Shown: positions 9,574-19,057, counted from the stretch's first letter. The stretch is DNA of 55,959 nt from Beijerinckiaceae bacterium (GCA_019745195.1 JAIETL010000025.1:1-55959), one strand, 5' to 3'. Notes: generated by a model from the sequence alone, not told the origin. Numbers and translations: made by a program.

Positions 9574-10401
9574 CTAAAGCTTGGCGCGGCCGAGATCCTG
9601 CCAGGCGAGGAAGGGCCGCGTGAGGGCGAGAAGCAGCGCATCCGCCAGCTTGCCGAGCACGGCGAAGCTGATGATGGCCGCGATGATAGTGTCGGGGCGG
9701 CCGAGCTGCTGGCCGTCCACGAGCAGATAGCCCAGCCCCTCGCTCGCCCCCATGATCTCGGCGGCGACGACGAACATGAAGCCGAGGCCCAAGCCGGAGC
9801 GCAGCGCCGTGAACCACGCCGGCAGGATCGCCGGCAGGAGCACGCGGCGGACCATCGCCACACGGCCGAGCCTGAAGACGCGGCCGACCTCGATGATCTT
9901 GCGGTCGATGCCAAGAATGGCAGCCGCGACCCCGAGATAGACCGGGAAGAACACGCCGACCGCGATCAGCGCCACTTTCGAGGCCTCGAAGATGCCGAAC
10001 CACAGGATGAAGAGCGGCACCCAGGCGATCGACGGGATCGAGCGCAGCGCCTGCAGCGTCGGGTCGAGCAGCCCGCGCGCCACCGGCAGCGCCCCGGTCA
10101 GCGCCCCTAACAGCGTGCCGACGCCCGCGCCGAGCCCGAAGCCCGCCGCGACCCGCCAGAGCGTGGCGAACGCATGGGTCAGCAATTCACCCGACGCCGC
10201 CAGCCCCCAGAGCGTCTTGCCGACCACGCTGGGCGGCGGCATCAGCCGGCCGTTGGCGATGCCAGCGCGGACGAGAACTTCCCAGAGGATGGCGAGCAGG
10301 ACCGGCAGCAGCAGGCCGGCCAGCGCGAGGCGTCGCGGCTTGCGCGACTCCGGCCTCGTCGGTCCAGCCGCGGTCTCATCGTCGATGCCGACCGCGCTCA
10401 C
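9574..10401 (-). CDS. NitT/TauT-family ABC transporter permease (SsuC-like)
   Basis: A 275-residue inner-membrane permease with about six helices. The first is LALAGLLLPVLLAILWEVLVRAG, and the family's cytoplasmic coupling loop (EAA-type) reads EVGRVFRLGRVAMVRRVLLPAILP. The sequences PPPSVVGKTL and ALRSIPSIAWVPLFILWFG are characteristic of SsuC/TauC permeases. It would form a homodimer with two copies of the downstream ATPase. A palindromic repeat separates it from the binding-protein gene upstream, which may permit unequal expression. Confidence 0.88.
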   Translation of the reverse strand: MSAVGIDDETAAGPTRPESRKPRRLALAGLLLPVLLAILWEVLVRAGIANGRLMPPPSVVGKTLWGLAASGELLTHAFATLWRVAAGFGLGAGVGTLLGALTGALPVARGLLDPTLQALRSIPSIAWVPLFILWFGIFEASKVALIAVGVFFPVYLGVAAAILGIDRKIIEVGRVFRLGRVAMVRRVLLPAILPAWFTALRSGLGLGFMFVVAAEIMGASEGLGYLLVDGQQLGRPDTIIAAIISFAVLGKLADALLLALTRPFLAWQDLGRAKL

Positions 10402-10420
10402 TGCCTGGCGAACCCCACCT

Positions 10421-10513
10421 CGTCATGCTCGGGCTTGTCCCGAGCATCCACGTCTTCGTCATAAAGCGCGACGTAGCAAGACGTGGATGGTCGGGACAAG
10501 CCCGACCATGACG
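10421..10513. repeat. Palindromic intergenic repeat, family B (copy 1)
   Basis: The left arm CGTCATGCTCGGGCTTGTCC with GAGCATCCACGTCTT is mirrored by AAGACGTGGATGGTCGGGAC and AAGCCCGACCATGACG. It lies between the ssuA-like and ssuC-like genes, inside the presumed operon. The second copy is at 47470-47560. Confidence 0.85.
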
Positions 10514-10540
10514 GGAAAGGCTGAAAGCCCCAAAGCACGT

Positions 10541-11521
10541 TCAATACGTCGCGGCGGCCGCAAACCGCCGGTCGAGCAGCGCATCGACCACGGCCTTGAT
10601 GTCCGTCGTCGCCGGAAGCACGCCGGCCTCCTTCAGCGCGAGGCCCGCCGCGACAATGGTCTGCGCCTGCGCGTCGCCGATGGTCGAATGGGTCAACTCT
10701 GTGCGGGTGAGCTGGCGCTCGATCACGGCGTCGGACAGCTTGGTGTAGTCGACCAGCGTCTTCTTGAGCTCCGCCGGGTTGGCGAGCGCATAGGCGCGCG
10801 CTTCCTCATAGGCCGCGATGACCTTGCGGACCAGCGCCGGATGCTCGGTGGCGAAGGCTTCGCGGACGTTGAGCACGCCCCAGGTGTTGTCGGCCGCCTT
10901 GCGATGGAACAGCTTCGCGCCGCTTTCGACCTCGGCGGCCGCCATCAGCGGGTCGAGCCCGGCCCAGGCGTCGACGTCGCCGCGCTCCAGCGCGAGCCGC
11001 CCGTCGGCATGCTGCAGCAGGACGAGCCTGACGTCTTTCTCGGTCAGCTTGGCCTCGGCCAGCGCGCGAACGAGGAAGATGTGCGGGTCGGTGCCGCGCG
11101 TGACGGCGACGCGCTTGCCCTTGAGATCGGCGACCTTGGCGATCTCGCTCTTGGCGCCGGTGACGAGCGCGGTCCATTCGGGCCGCGAATAGACATAGAC
11201 CGACTTGATCGGGTTCCCGTTGATCTTGCCGATCAGCGCCGCCGCGCCGGCGGTCGAGCCGAAGTCGAGCGAGCCGGCATTGAGGAATTCGAGCGCCTTG
11301 TTGGAGCCGGCGGACTGGACCCAGCGGACGCTTATGCCCTCGGATGCCAGCGCCTTCTCGAGGATGCCGCGCTCCTTCAGCACGAGACTGACGGGGTTGT
11401 AGGTCGCGAAATCGACCCGGATCTCCTTGGGCGCCTGCGCGGAGGCGTTCGTCGTGGCGAACGCGACGGAGGCGGCGGCGAGGCCGGCGAGGACGAGGCG
11501 GCGGGTGGTGCTGATGGTCAT
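10541..11521 (-). CDS. NitT/TauT-family ABC transporter substrate-binding protein (SsuA-like)
   Basis: A 326-residue periplasmic binding protein, first gene of the ssuABC-like operon. It has a signal peptide (residues 1-28, with RRLVLAGLAAASVAFATT and ASAQA cleavage region) followed by an NMT1/SsuA-type domain: VDFATYNPVSLVLKERGILE, RWVQSAGSNKALEFLNAGSLDFG and LKGKRVAVTRGTDPH. Sulfonate binding is inferred from family resemblance only. GAGGG sits about 7 bases before the start. It diverges from glnD across a relatively AT-rich region. Confidence 0.87.
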   Translation of the reverse strand: MTISTTRRLVLAGLAAASVAFATTNASAQAPKEIRVDFATYNPVSLVLKERGILEKALASEGISVRWVQSAGSNKALEFLNAGSLDFGSTAGAAALIGKINGNPIKSVYVYSRPEWTALVTGAKSEIAKVADLKGKRVAVTRGTDPHIFLVRALAEAKLTEKDVRLVLLQHADGRLALERGDVDAWAGLDPLMAAAEVESGAKLFHRKAADNTWGVLNVREAFATEHPALVRKVIAAYEEARAYALANPAELKKTLVDYTKLSDAVIERQLTRTELTHSTIGDAQAQTIVAAGLALKEAGVLPATTDIKAVVDALLDRRFAAAATY

Positions 11522-11816
11522 GATACGATCCCTCTTGTCGCGGTGAGGCGCAGGGATCGGGAGAAGCTGAAACCTCTCCGTGGCCCCGACGCTTTAGCTG
11601 CACTTGTTTCGCGCCCGCAAGCTGCTGGCTCAAATCGGCGCGTATCCGTCTTGTAGGTCCAATCGTTCTGTTTGTCAAACAAGACGATCACATTCGTTCA
11701 AATCTCATTTATACATTTCTATCATGTGGAATTTTCCCTTTTTCCCGAATCCCGGCATCATGTTACGAGCGTCATGGTTCCGGACGCGCGGCGCGCCCGG
11801 ACGCGATGGATGCGCC
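11522..11816. promoter_or_regulatory. Divergent ssuA-like/glnD intergenic region
   Basis: These 295 bases separate two divergently transcribed genes. The stretch from about 11650 to 11760 is clearly AT-richer than the surroundings and probably holds the promoters, but I could not pick out convincing -35/-10 pairs. The glnD reading frame is open here, yet its residues look non-coding, so I leave the region unassigned to protein. Confidence 0.4.
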
Positions 11817-14624
11817 ATGTCGTTGGTCGAGGATCAGCCGGTTCTGAGGCTGGCGGAGGTTCTGGATGACCCGGCGCGCGCGGTCGCGGCGCTGGTCGGC
11901 CCGGCCTATGGCCGCGATGCCGCCGCGTTGCGCCAGACGCTCGTGGCCGGGCTGCGGAGCGTCCTCGACGAGGGCCATGCATCCGCCCGGGACATCCTGA
12001 AAGCCCCGCGCAGCGGGCTTGCCTGCGCGAGGCGGCTCTCGCAGGTCATGGACGGGATCGTCGCCTGCCTGCACAGCGCCGCGACGCAGCATTTCTACCA
12101 GGCGGTCAACCCATCGCAATCCGAGCGCATCGCGGTCGTCGCGGTCGGCGGCTATGGCCGCGGCACGCTCGCGCCGGGCTCCGATGTCGATCTTCTTTTC
12201 CTGTTCCCGCACAAGCAGACGGCCTGGGGCGAGAGCGTCGTCGAGGCGATGCTCTATCCGCTCTGGGACCTCAAGCTGAAGGTCGGCCACTCCGTCCGCT
12301 CGATCGACGATTGCGTGCGCGAGGCGAAGGCCGACATGACGATCCGGACCGCGCTGCTGGAGGCGCGGTTTTTGGTCGGCGATCCGCTGCTGTTCCACGA
12401 CATGGTCCGCCGCTTCGGGGCAGAGGTGGTCGAGGGCACGGCGCCGGCCTTCACGGAAGCCAAGCTGCAGGAGCGCGAGACGCGCGTGCGCCGCGCCGGT
12501 TCGTCGCGCTACCTGGTCGAGCCCAACGTCAAGGACGGCAAGGGGGGCTTGCGCGATCTCAACACGCTGTTCTGGATCGCGAAATATTCCTATCGCGTCG
12601 ACGATGTCCGCGCGCTGGTCAATGCCGGGCTGTTCGACCGCAAGGAACTGGTGATGTTCGAGCGCTCGGAGGAGTTTCTCTGGCGCGTGCGCTGCTGGAT
12701 GCATTTCATCACCGGCCGAGCCGAGGAGCGGCTCTCCTTCGATCTGCAGAGGCAGGTCGCGGCCGCGATCGGCTATGCCGGACGCAGCGGGCAGGCCCCG
12801 GTCGAGCGCTTCATGAAGGCCTATTTCCTGGTCGCCAAGGATGTCGGCGACCTGACCGCGATCGTCTGCGCGGCGCTGGAGGCGCGCCAGCAGAAGCCGC
12901 GCGCCTCGCTCTCGCGGCTGCTCGGCTCCTTCACCAAGCGCAGCCGCGTGCGGGCGCTTGGCCACCCGGATTTCACGCTGAAGAGCCAGCGGCTCTGCGT
13001 CACCGACGGCGACGCCTTCAGGCGCGATCCGGTCAACCTGCTGCGCCTGTTCGAGATCGCCAGCCGCGACGACATCGCCATCCATCCCGACGCCAGCCGG
13101 CTGGTGACGCAGTCGCTCAGGCTGGTGACGCCGCAGTTGCGCGCCGATCCGGAGGCAAACCGCATCTTCCTCGAAATCCTGACCGCGCGCCGCTCGCCGG
13201 AAGCGGTGCTCAGGCGGATGAACGAGTCGGGGCTGCTGGGCAAGTTCGTGCCCGATTTCGGCCGCGTCGTCGCGATGATGCAGTTCAACATGTATCACCA
13301 CTATACGGTCGACGAGCATCTGATCCGCTCGATCGGCATTCTCGCCGAGATCGACTCTGGCGTGCTCGAAACCGAGCATCCTCTCGCCAACGAGATCATG
13401 CCGACGATCAGCAATCGTCGTGCGCTTTATGTCGCGCTGTTCCTGCACGACATCGCCAAGGGGCGGATCGAGGATCACTCGATCGCCGGCGCGCGCATCG
13501 CGCGCAAACTCTGTCCCAGGCTCGGCCTGAGCGAGGCGCAGACCGAGACCGTGGCCTGGCTGGTCGAGCACCATCTCGACATGTCGACGGTGGCGCAGAG
13601 CCGCGATCTCGGCGACCCCAAGACGATCGAGAGTTTTGCCGCGACCGTGCAGACGCTGGAGCGGCTGAAGCTGCTGCTGATTCTGACCGTCGCCGACATC
13701 AAGGCGGTCGGACCCGGCGTGTGGAACGGCTGGAAGGGTCAGCTCCTGCGGACGCTCTACTACGAAACCGAGATCGTGCTGGCCGGCGGCCATTCGGCGA
13801 TCGAGCGCAAGGCCCGCGTCGAGAAGAAGCAGGATGCGCTGAAGGAACTGCTCCGCGACTGGCCGCCCGACGAGCGCGACGCCTATCTCGCGCGCCACTA
13901 CCCGGCCTACTGGATCAAGACCGACCTCGCCCGGCAGGAGAAGCACGCCCGCTTCCTGCGCGAGGCGGAGGCCGACGGCCGCACCACCGCAACCGCCGTC
14001 GAGACCGACCAGTTCCGCGGCATCACCGAACTCACCGTGCTGGCGCCCGACCATCCGCGCCTGCTCGCCATCGTCACCGGGGCCTGCGCGGCCGCCGGCG
14101 GCAACATCGTCGACGCGCAGATATTCACCACGACCGACGGGCTTGTGCTCGACACCATCTCCGTCTCGCGCGCCTTCGACCGCGACGACGACGAATTGCG
14201 CCGGGCCGAGCGGATCGCGGCCGCGATCGAGCGCGCGCTGAAGGGCGAGATCAGGATTGCCGACCTCGTGGCGCAGCGGCGCGCGCCGCCGCCGCGCGGC
14301 GCCACCTTCCAGCTCGCGCCCGAGGTGATCATCGACAATGTGCTCTCGGCCCGGCACACCGTGCTGGAGGTCTCGGGGCTCGACCGGCCGGGCCTGCTCT
14401 ACGACCTCACCACTGCGATCGGGAAGCTCAACCTCAACATCGCCTCGGCCCATATCGCGACCTTCGGCGAGAAGGCGGTCGACGTGTTCTACGTCACCGA
14501 CCTCACCGGCGCGAAGATCGTCTCGACCGCGCGCCAGCTCACCATCCGCAAGGCGCTGCTCGACGTCTTCAGCTTCTGGCATGACAAGCCGGCGGGCAAG
14601 CCGAAGGCGGCGGCCCGCGCTTGA
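11817..14624 (+). CDS. glnD: Bifunctional PII uridylyltransferase/uridylyl-removing enzyme
   Basis: GlnD senses glutamine and uridylylates or deuridylylates PII proteins (GlnB/GlnK), controlling nitrogen metabolism. The 935-residue protein has all four parts: the nucleotidyltransferase motif VGGYGRGTLAPGSDVDLLF (residues 110-128), the GlnD-specific middle region, an HD domain with LFLHDIAKGRIEDHS (about 543-557), and two C-terminal ACT domains starting near ITELTVLAPDHPRLLAIVTG (about 735) and LEVSGLDRPGLLYDLTTAIG (about 848). The frame opens further upstream, but MSLVEDQPVLRLAEVLD gives the normal alphaproteobacterial length. It lies directly upstream of grpE. Confidence 0.95.
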   Translation: MSLVEDQPVLRLAEVLDDPARAVAALVGPAYGRDAAALRQTLVAGLRSVLDEGHASARDILKAPRSGLACARRLSQVMDGIVACLHSAATQHFYQAVNPSQSERIAVVAVGGYGRGTLAPGSDVDLLFLFPHKQTAWGESVVEAMLYPLWDLKLKVGHSVRSIDDCVREAKADMTIRTALLEARFLVGDPLLFHDMVRRFGAEVVEGTAPAFTEAKLQERETRVRRAGSSRYLVEPNVKDGKGGLRDLNTLFWIAKYSYRVDDVRALVNAGLFDRKELVMFERSEEFLWRVRCWMHFITGRAEERLSFDLQRQVAAAIGYAGRSGQAPVERFMKAYFLVAKDVGDLTAIVCAALEARQQKPRASLSRLLGSFTKRSRVRALGHPDFTLKSQRLCVTDGDAFRRDPVNLLRLFEIASRDDIAIHPDASRLVTQSLRLVTPQLRADPEANRIFLEILTARRSPEAVLRRMNESGLLGKFVPDFGRVVAMMQFNMYHHYTVDEHLIRSIGILAEIDSGVLETEHPLANEIMPTISNRRALYVALFLHDIAKGRIEDHSIAGARIARKLCPRLGLSEAQTETVAWLVEHHLDMSTVAQSRDLGDPKTIESFAATVQTLERLKLLLILTVADIKAVGPGVWNGWKGQLLRTLYYETEIVLAGGHSAIERKARVEKKQDALKELLRDWPPDERDAYLARHYPAYWIKTDLARQEKHARFLREAEADGRTTATAVETDQFRGITELTVLAPDHPRLLAIVTGACAAAGGNIVDAQIFTTTDGLVLDTISVSRAFDRDDDELRRAERIAAAIERALKGEIRIADLVAQRRAPPPRGATFQLAPEVIIDNVLSARHTVLEVSGLDRPGLLYDLTTAIGKLNLNIASAHIATFGEKAVDVFYVTDLTGAKIVSTARQLTIRKALLDVFSFWHDKPAGKPKAAARA

Positions 14625-14711
14625 TTTCGCCCGCCACAAGCCCGATATCGGCCGCGAAGGCGCTCAGCCCTGACGCGCGAGCCGCCACCCCGATCTGGAC
14701 TGGATGAGGCC

Positions 14712-15314
14712 ATGACGCAGAACCCTGCGAACGAAGACCCTGAGACCGAGACCAATGCCGCCCCCGCCTCGCCCGAGGAGTTCCTCGCCGGCGAGTTGAC
14801 CCGCGTCGAAGCCGAGCGCGACGACCTCAAGGACAAGCTGCTGCGCACGCTGGCCGACATGGAAAACCTGCGCCGCCGCACCGAGCGCGAGGTCGCCGAC
14901 GCCAAGGCCTATGCCGTGACGAGCTTCGCCCGCGACATGCTGGGCTCGGCCGACAATCTGCGCCGCGCGCTGGAGACCGTGCCGGAGCAGGCGCGCGCGG
15001 GCGATGCGGCGCTGAACGCGCTGATCGAGGGTGTCGAACTCACCGAGCGCGAACTCGTCAAGACGCTAGAGCGTCACGGCGTCCGCAAGATCGACCCGCA
15101 GGGCGAAAAGTTCGATCCGAACATGCATCAGGCGATGTTCGAGGCGCCCGATGCGGAGACGCCCAAGGGCATGGTCTCGAAGGTGGTACAGACCGGCTAC
15201 AAGATCGGCGAGCGCGTGCTGCGGCCGGCGCTGGTCGGCGTCTCGGCCGGAGTACCGAAGCCGGTGGAAGCCCCCGCGCCCGAGGCCGGCGACGCCCCCT
15301 CCTCCGACACCTGA
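14712..15314 (+). CDS. grpE: GrpE nucleotide exchange factor
   Basis: GrpE releases ADP from DnaK and sets its chaperone cycle. The 200-residue protein has an acidic disordered N-terminus, a long coiled-coil helix (about residues 30-75, with [15 protein letters not shown]) and the C-terminal beta domain with [22 protein letters not shown] and [17 protein letters not shown]. The start has GAGG five bases upstream. It follows glnD rather than hrcA or dnaK, and I see no CIRCE operator upstream, so heat regulation would need another mechanism such as RpoH. Confidence 0.95.
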   Translation: MTQNPANEDPETETNAAPASPEEFLAGELTRVEAERDDLKDKLLRTLADMENLRRRTEREVADAKAYAVTSFARDMLGSADNLRRALETVPEQARAGDAALNALIEGVELTERELVKTLERHGVRKIDPQGEKFDPNMHQAMFEAPDAETPKGMVSKVVQTGYKIGERVLRPALVGVSAGVPKPVEAPAPEAGDAPSSDT

Positions 15315-15320
15315 GTCGAC

Positions 15321-15947
15321 ATGCTCGAAGCCGCCGGCGTCGCCGTCTTCGCATTGACCGGCGCGCTGGTGGCGGCCCGCAAGGGCATGGACCCGTTCGG
15401 CTTCATCCTGTTGGCGACCGTCACCGGCGTCGGCGGCGGCACCTTGCGCGACCTGCTGCTCGGCCGGCTGGTGTTCTGGGTCCGCGACCCCTCCGACGTT
15501 TTCGTCTGCACGGCGGTCGCCCTTTGCTGCTGGGCTACGGCCTGGCTGAAACCCGGCCTGATCGACGGCTGGGCGGGAAAACGTCTTCTGCTCTGGGCCG
15601 ATGCGGCGGGGCTCGCACTGTTTGCCGTCGTCGGCACGCTGAAGGCGCTCGATGTCGGCATCTCGCCGCTCTCGGCGATCGCGCTCGGCGCGATGACCGC
15701 GACCTTTGGCGGCATCCTGCGCGACATCCTCGCCGGCGACCGCCCGATGGTGCTGTGGAGCCGGGATTTCTATGTCACGGCGGCGGCGGCCGGCGCGGCG
15801 ATGACGGCCGGGCTGTCGCTGCTGGTGATAGAGCCGGTCGTGGTCATGGCGGCCGGCCTCGCCACGGGCTTCGGCATCCGGGCGGGCTCGATCCTGTTCG
15901 GCTGGTCGTTTCCGGGGCTGCCGGGGCCGCCGACCGATAAGCCGTGA
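15321..15947 (+). CDS. Trimeric intracellular cation channel-type membrane protein (UPF0126/YicG-like)
   Basis: A 208-residue, roughly seven-helix membrane protein made of two repeats of the UPF0126 unit. The repeats carry the glycine-rich signatures GVGGGTLRDLLLGR and ATFGGILRDILAGDRP, which in prokaryotic TRIC proteins line an ion pore. Members are trimeric cation channels, some anion- or K+-conducting; the bacterial role is unclear. The gene starts 6 bases after the grpE stop and is probably co-transcribed with it. A family C palindrome follows. Confidence 0.85.
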   Translation: MLEAAGVAVFALTGALVAARKGMDPFGFILLATVTGVGGGTLRDLLLGRLVFWVRDPSDVFVCTAVALCCWATAWLKPGLIDGWAGKRLLLWADAAGLALFAVVGTLKALDVGISPLSAIALGAMTATFGGILRDILAGDRPMVLWSRDFYVTAAAAGAAMTAGLSLLVIEPVVVMAAGLATGFGIRAGSILFGWSFPGLPGPPTDKP

Positions 15948-15957
15948 CCAGCGCGCT

Positions 15958-16102
15958 CCCCTTCTCCCCTTGCGGGAGAAGGTGGCTCGGCGAAGCCGAG
16001 ACGGATGAGGAGTCGCGTCGCCCTCTCCCGTCATCGGTCGGAAAGCGCACGACCACCCCTCATCCGCCCCTTCGGAGCGCCTTCTCCCTCAAGGGGAGAA
16101 GG
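15958..16102. repeat. Palindromic intergenic repeat, family C (copy 1)
   Basis: The left arm CCCCTTCTCCCCTTGCGGGA with GAAGG is mirrored about 110 bases later by CCTTCTCCCTCAAGGGGAGA plus AGG. Inner arms also pair (GGATGAGGAGTCG with ACCCCTCATCC). It lies between the convergent TRIC-type and alkB genes and could terminate both. The second copy is at 22555-22699. Confidence 0.85.
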
Positions 16103-16113
16103 GAAGAGGGCGC

Positions 16114-16734
16114 TCACTCCGGCTTCGTCACCCTGCGCAAGGTGAGATTCAGCCGCCCGCCCTGCGGCAGCAATTGCGACGAGCCCGAGAGGATGCGGTC
16201 GATGCCGTGATAGGCCAGCCGCGCCTCCCCGCCAAACAGCAGCGCGTCGCCCGAGGCGAGCTTGAACGACACCGTCTTGGCCGAACGCGTCGTCCCGCCG
16301 ATGCGAAACAGCGCGCTGTCGCCGAGAGAGATGGACAGCACCGGCGCGTCGAACTCGGCCTCGTCGCGGTCCTGATGCAGGCCCATCTTCGCGCTTTTGT
16401 CGTAGAAGTTGATCAGGCAGGCCTCGGGCGGATGCGAGTAGCCGGCAAGGGCGCCCCAGGCGTCGAGCAAAGGCGCGGGCATCAGCGGCCAGGGCTCGCC
16501 GGTCTCAGGATGGAGCGGCTGGTAGCGGTAGCCCCGTTCGTCGGAGACCCAGCCGAGCGGGCCGCAATTGGTCATTCTGACCGAGAAGGGCTTTCCGGTC
16601 TTCGGCATGCGCGGCTGGAACAGCGGCGCCTGCCGGACAACGGCGCGCAACTCGGCGACCAGCGCTCCTTGCGCGTCGGCGTCGAGCCAGTTCGGCCAGT
16701 GCAGGACGCCGGGTGCGACGGTGACCGGCGTCAT
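16114..16734 (-). CDS. alkB: DNA oxidative demethylase AlkB
   Basis: AlkB is an Fe(II)/2-oxoglutarate dioxygenase that reverses 1-methyladenine and 3-methylcytosine damage. The 206-residue protein keeps the iron ligands H120 and D122 in GLHQDRDE and H176 in AYHGIDRI, and the 2-oxoglutarate-binding arginines near the C-terminus in GGRLNLTLRRV. The nucleotide-recognition lid region (FSVRMTNCGPLGWVSDERGYRY) is also present. I chose MTPVTVAPGVLHWP as the start. It begins 8 bases after the dapB stop on the same strand, so it is probably co-transcribed. No Ada-type regulator is nearby. Confidence 0.93.
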   Translation of the reverse strand: MTPVTVAPGVLHWPNWLDADAQGALVAELRAVVRQAPLFQPRMPKTGKPFSVRMTNCGPLGWVSDERGYRYQPLHPETGEPWPLMPAPLLDAWGALAGYSHPPEACLINFYDKSAKMGLHQDRDEAEFDAPVLSISLGDSALFRIGGTTRSAKTVSFKLASGDALLFGGEARLAYHGIDRILSGSSQLLPQGGRLNLTLRRVTKPE

Positions 16735-16742
16735 GGCCCGCC

Positions 16743-17558
16743 TCAGAGGCTGTCGAGGCCGAGCACGTCGGCCATGCTGTAGAGACTGGGCTTGCGGCCC
16801 CTGCCCCACAGCGCGGCCTTGATCGCCCCTTGCGCGAACAGCCCGCGGTCCTCGGCGATATGGCTCAGCTCCAGCCGCTCGCCCTGTCCGGCGAAGATCA
16901 CCTTGTGGTCGCCGACGACCGTGCCGCCGCGCAGGGCCGCGAAGCCGATTGCGCCAGCGGGCCGTGCGCCGGTCTGACCGTCGCGGACAGCGACGCGGGT
17001 CGTGGCCAGATCGACCGCCCGCCCCTCGGCTGCGGCCTCGCCCAGCAGGACGGCGGTGCCCGAGGGCGCATCGACCTTCATGCGGTGGTGCATCTCGGCG
17101 ATCTCGATGTCCCAGTCGGTCCCCAGCGTCGCGGCGACCTTGCGCACCAGCGCCGCCAGCAAATTGACCCCGAGGCTCATATTGCCGGAGCGGATGATCG
17201 CGGCATGGCGGCCGGCGGCTTCGAGCTTCGCGAGATGGGCCGGCTCCATGCCCGTGGTGCCGACGATGTGGACGATGCGCGCCTGAGCGGCGAGCGCCGC
17301 GAACGCGACCGTGGCGTCCGGCATGGTGAAATCGAGCACGCCTTCCGCCTCGACGAAGGCCGGCAGCGCATCATCGGTCACCACGACGCCGCAGGCCGGC
17401 AGGCCGGCGAGCACGCCTGCATCCGCGCCGAGCAGCGGCGAGCCGGGGCGCTCAATCGCAGCAGAGAGCACGCAGCCCGGCGCCTCGTGGATCGCCCGGA
17501 TCAGCATCCGCCCCATGCGCCCGGCGGCGCCGACGACGACGAGACGCATGTCGGTCAT
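16743..17558 (-). CDS. dapB: 4-hydroxy-tetrahydrodipicolinate reductase
   Basis: DapB reduces hydroxy-tetrahydrodipicolinate with NAD(P)H in lysine/DAP synthesis. The product (271 residues) has the Rossmann motif [13 protein letters not shown], the GTTGM turn, [12 protein letters not shown], and the catalytic/substrate region [28 protein letters not shown] with the conserved His-His and the Lys-x-x-x-Pro-Ser-Gly-Thr. GGAG lies 8 bases before the ATG at 17558, which I chose over the GTG at 17573 because that same GGAG would overlap it. It is followed by alkB on the same strand. Confidence 0.95.
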   Translation of the reverse strand: MTDMRLVVVGAAGRMGRMLIRAIHEAPGCVLSAAIERPGSPLLGADAGVLAGLPACGVVVTDDALPAFVEAEGVLDFTMPDATVAFAALAAQARIVHIVGTTGMEPAHLAKLEAAGRHAAIIRSGNMSLGVNLLAALVRKVAATLGTDWDIEIAEMHHRMKVDAPSGTAVLLGEAAAEGRAVDLATTRVAVRDGQTGARPAGAIGFAALRGGTVVGDHKVIFAGQGERLELSHIAEDRGLFAQGAIKAALWGRGRKPSLYSMADVLGLDSL

Positions 17559-17600
17559 GAAAGGGGTCTCCACAGGCAGTGGTTTCGCAGAGCAACCACT

Positions 17601-17713
17601 CCGTCATCCCGGACAAGCGGCCGAAGGCCGCGCCGCTCCGGGATCCATCATAGGGCGCTGTCGTGCCTTACGATGGATCCCGGAGCTCCGCTTCGCTGCG
17701 TCCGGGATGACGG
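17601..17713. repeat. Palindromic intergenic repeat, family D
   Basis: The left arm CCGTCATCCCGGACAAGCGG is mirrored by GCTTCGCTGCGTCCGGGATG ending ACGG at 17713, with inner arms GGGATCCATC and GATGGATCCC. It lies upstream of dapB, between dapB and the Tim44-domain gene. Confidence 0.85.
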
Positions 17714-17785
17714 CGTGTTCTAGCGAGAAACGGACTCGCCCTATAATGCGGTTTGCGAACCTGCGACACCCGAATTCCACCCACA

Positions 17786-17816
17786 AACGAAAAACGGCCG
17801 GGTTACCCCGGCCGTC
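17786..17816 (-). terminator. Rho-independent terminator after the Tim44-domain gene
   Basis: Read on the minus strand, an ACGGCCGGGG...CCCGGCCGT stem with a TAA-type loop is followed at once by TTTTTCGTTT. It lies about 25 bases beyond the Tim44-domain stop codon, the expected place. Confidence 0.85.
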
Positions 17817-17838
17817 TTCGCTATCAATACCGGTAAAC

Positions 17839-18825
17839 TCAGGCGGTCGCCTGGATGCCCGAGAGCTTCCACGGGCCGCTGCGATCGCGCACGAAGGTCC
17901 AGTGCTCGGTGACCTCCTGAGTCTGCGCAGGGTCGCCATCGACGACCTTGCCGCTGGACCGCTCATAGAGCGCGTTGATCAGGCTGAAGCGCATCGCGAC
18001 GGTGGCGTAATCCACCGAACCTTCGCGCCAGGCTTCCGAGAGATCGCCCTGAAGCAGCTTCACGTCGGAGACGCGGTCGACGAAGCCCTTGCGGGCATTG
18101 GCCGAAAGGTCCTCATCGAAGAAGCCGAACATCTCCGGCGTGGTGATACGGCGGAGACCCGCCTCGTCCTCGTTGGAATAGGTCTCGTTGACCTCGGTCA
18201 GCAGCCGCTCGAAAGCGTTGAAGTCCTCGCCCGAAAGCTCGATCGGCTGCGTCTGCGGGGCCGAAGAGCCACCGCCCATCATGCCCATGCGAGCGGCCTG
18301 ATTGGCCTGAGACTGCGGCTGATAGGGCTCGCGCGGCAGCGGAGCGCCGCCGGCTGCGGCCATCTGCGGCTCGGAGCGGCGGCGGAAGAAGCGCAGCGCC
18401 AGCCAGATCGCGCCGCCGATCAGGGCGATCTGCAGCAGGAAGCCGAGCATGCCGGCCATCGAGGCGAGGCCGGAGAAGAAACCGGAGCCGGAAAGCAGGC
18501 CGAACAGGCCCGCGCCGAGCAGGCCGGCGCCGAGGCCCATCATCAGGTTGCGCGCCATCGAGGGACGGGCCGCCTGAGCGGCGGCGGCGCTGGCTGCACC
18601 AGCCGCTGCAGGCGCGGCCGGCGAGGGTTGCGCGCTGCGCTGGAAGGGCTGCGCGCCGTTGGGGGCGGTGTCGGTGCGGGCCGGGGCCTGCTCTGTGCGC
18701 GAACCACGGCTGCCCGCGCCCTTGCCGCCGCCGGGACGCGCCTCGGCGATGATCGGGACGAGCAGCAGCGCGCCGGCGAGAACGGCGACGTAACGGCCAC
18801 GGCGGGCGAGCGAAATCAGTGACAT
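17839..18825 (-). CDS. Tim44-domain membrane protein
   Basis: A 328-residue protein with a signal-anchor (ARRGRYVAVLAGALLLVPIIAEARPGGG), an Ala/Pro/Gln-rich linker, then a glycine-rich membrane region (MMGLGAGLLGAGLFGLLSGSGFF and LGFLLQIALIGGAIWLALRFF). A C-terminal Tim44-like domain follows from about residue 205 (LSGEDFNAFERLLTEVNETYSNEDEAGLRRI... HWTFVRDRSGPWKLSGIQAT). Bacterial members are uncharacterised and may associate with membrane complexes. GGGAGGA before the ATG at 18825 fixes the start. A strong terminator follows, so it ends its transcript. Confidence 0.85.
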   Translation of the reverse strand: MSLISLARRGRYVAVLAGALLLVPIIAEARPGGGKGAGSRGSRTEQAPARTDTAPNGAQPFQRSAQPSPAAPAAAGAASAAAAQAARPSMARNLMMGLGAGLLGAGLFGLLSGSGFFSGLASMAGMLGFLLQIALIGGAIWLALRFFRRRSEPQMAAAGGAPLPREPYQPQSQANQAARMGMMGGGSSAPQTQPIELSGEDFNAFERLLTEVNETYSNEDEAGLRRITTPEMFGFFDEDLSANARKGFVDRVSDVKLLQGDLSEAWREGSVDYATVAMRFSLINALYERSSGKVVDGDPAQTQEVTEHWTFVRDRSGPWKLSGIQATA

Positions 18826-19057
18826 GGTTCCTCCCGGAGCCCCCCTCGGGCTCTCTTGCGGCGAATATGGTTCGGGCCGCCTGACCTTGCAAGAGGCGGC
18901 AGGGGCGCACGACCAAGGTCGTACACCCAAAGACTGAGAAAATCATGACAACCCGCTTCTGTCAGCATGCTGCGCGCGCGGCTTGGGCGGACGTCGCAAG
19001 CCGTGCTAGGCTTGTCGTCATGGTCGGGAACGGATCCGATCGCGGAGGGATCGAGCC

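Noticed and set aside
11604..11816. Upstream extension of glnD by 71 codons
   Set aside because: The region is AT-rich, reads like intergenic sequence and would make GlnD longer than its relatives. It probably contains the divergent promoters.
11772..14639. A 955-codon minus-strand open frame opposite glnD
   Set aside because: It is the antisense of a high-GC gene. Its Arg/Asp/His/Gln-rich composition has no recognisable domain, while the plus strand gives a complete GlnD.
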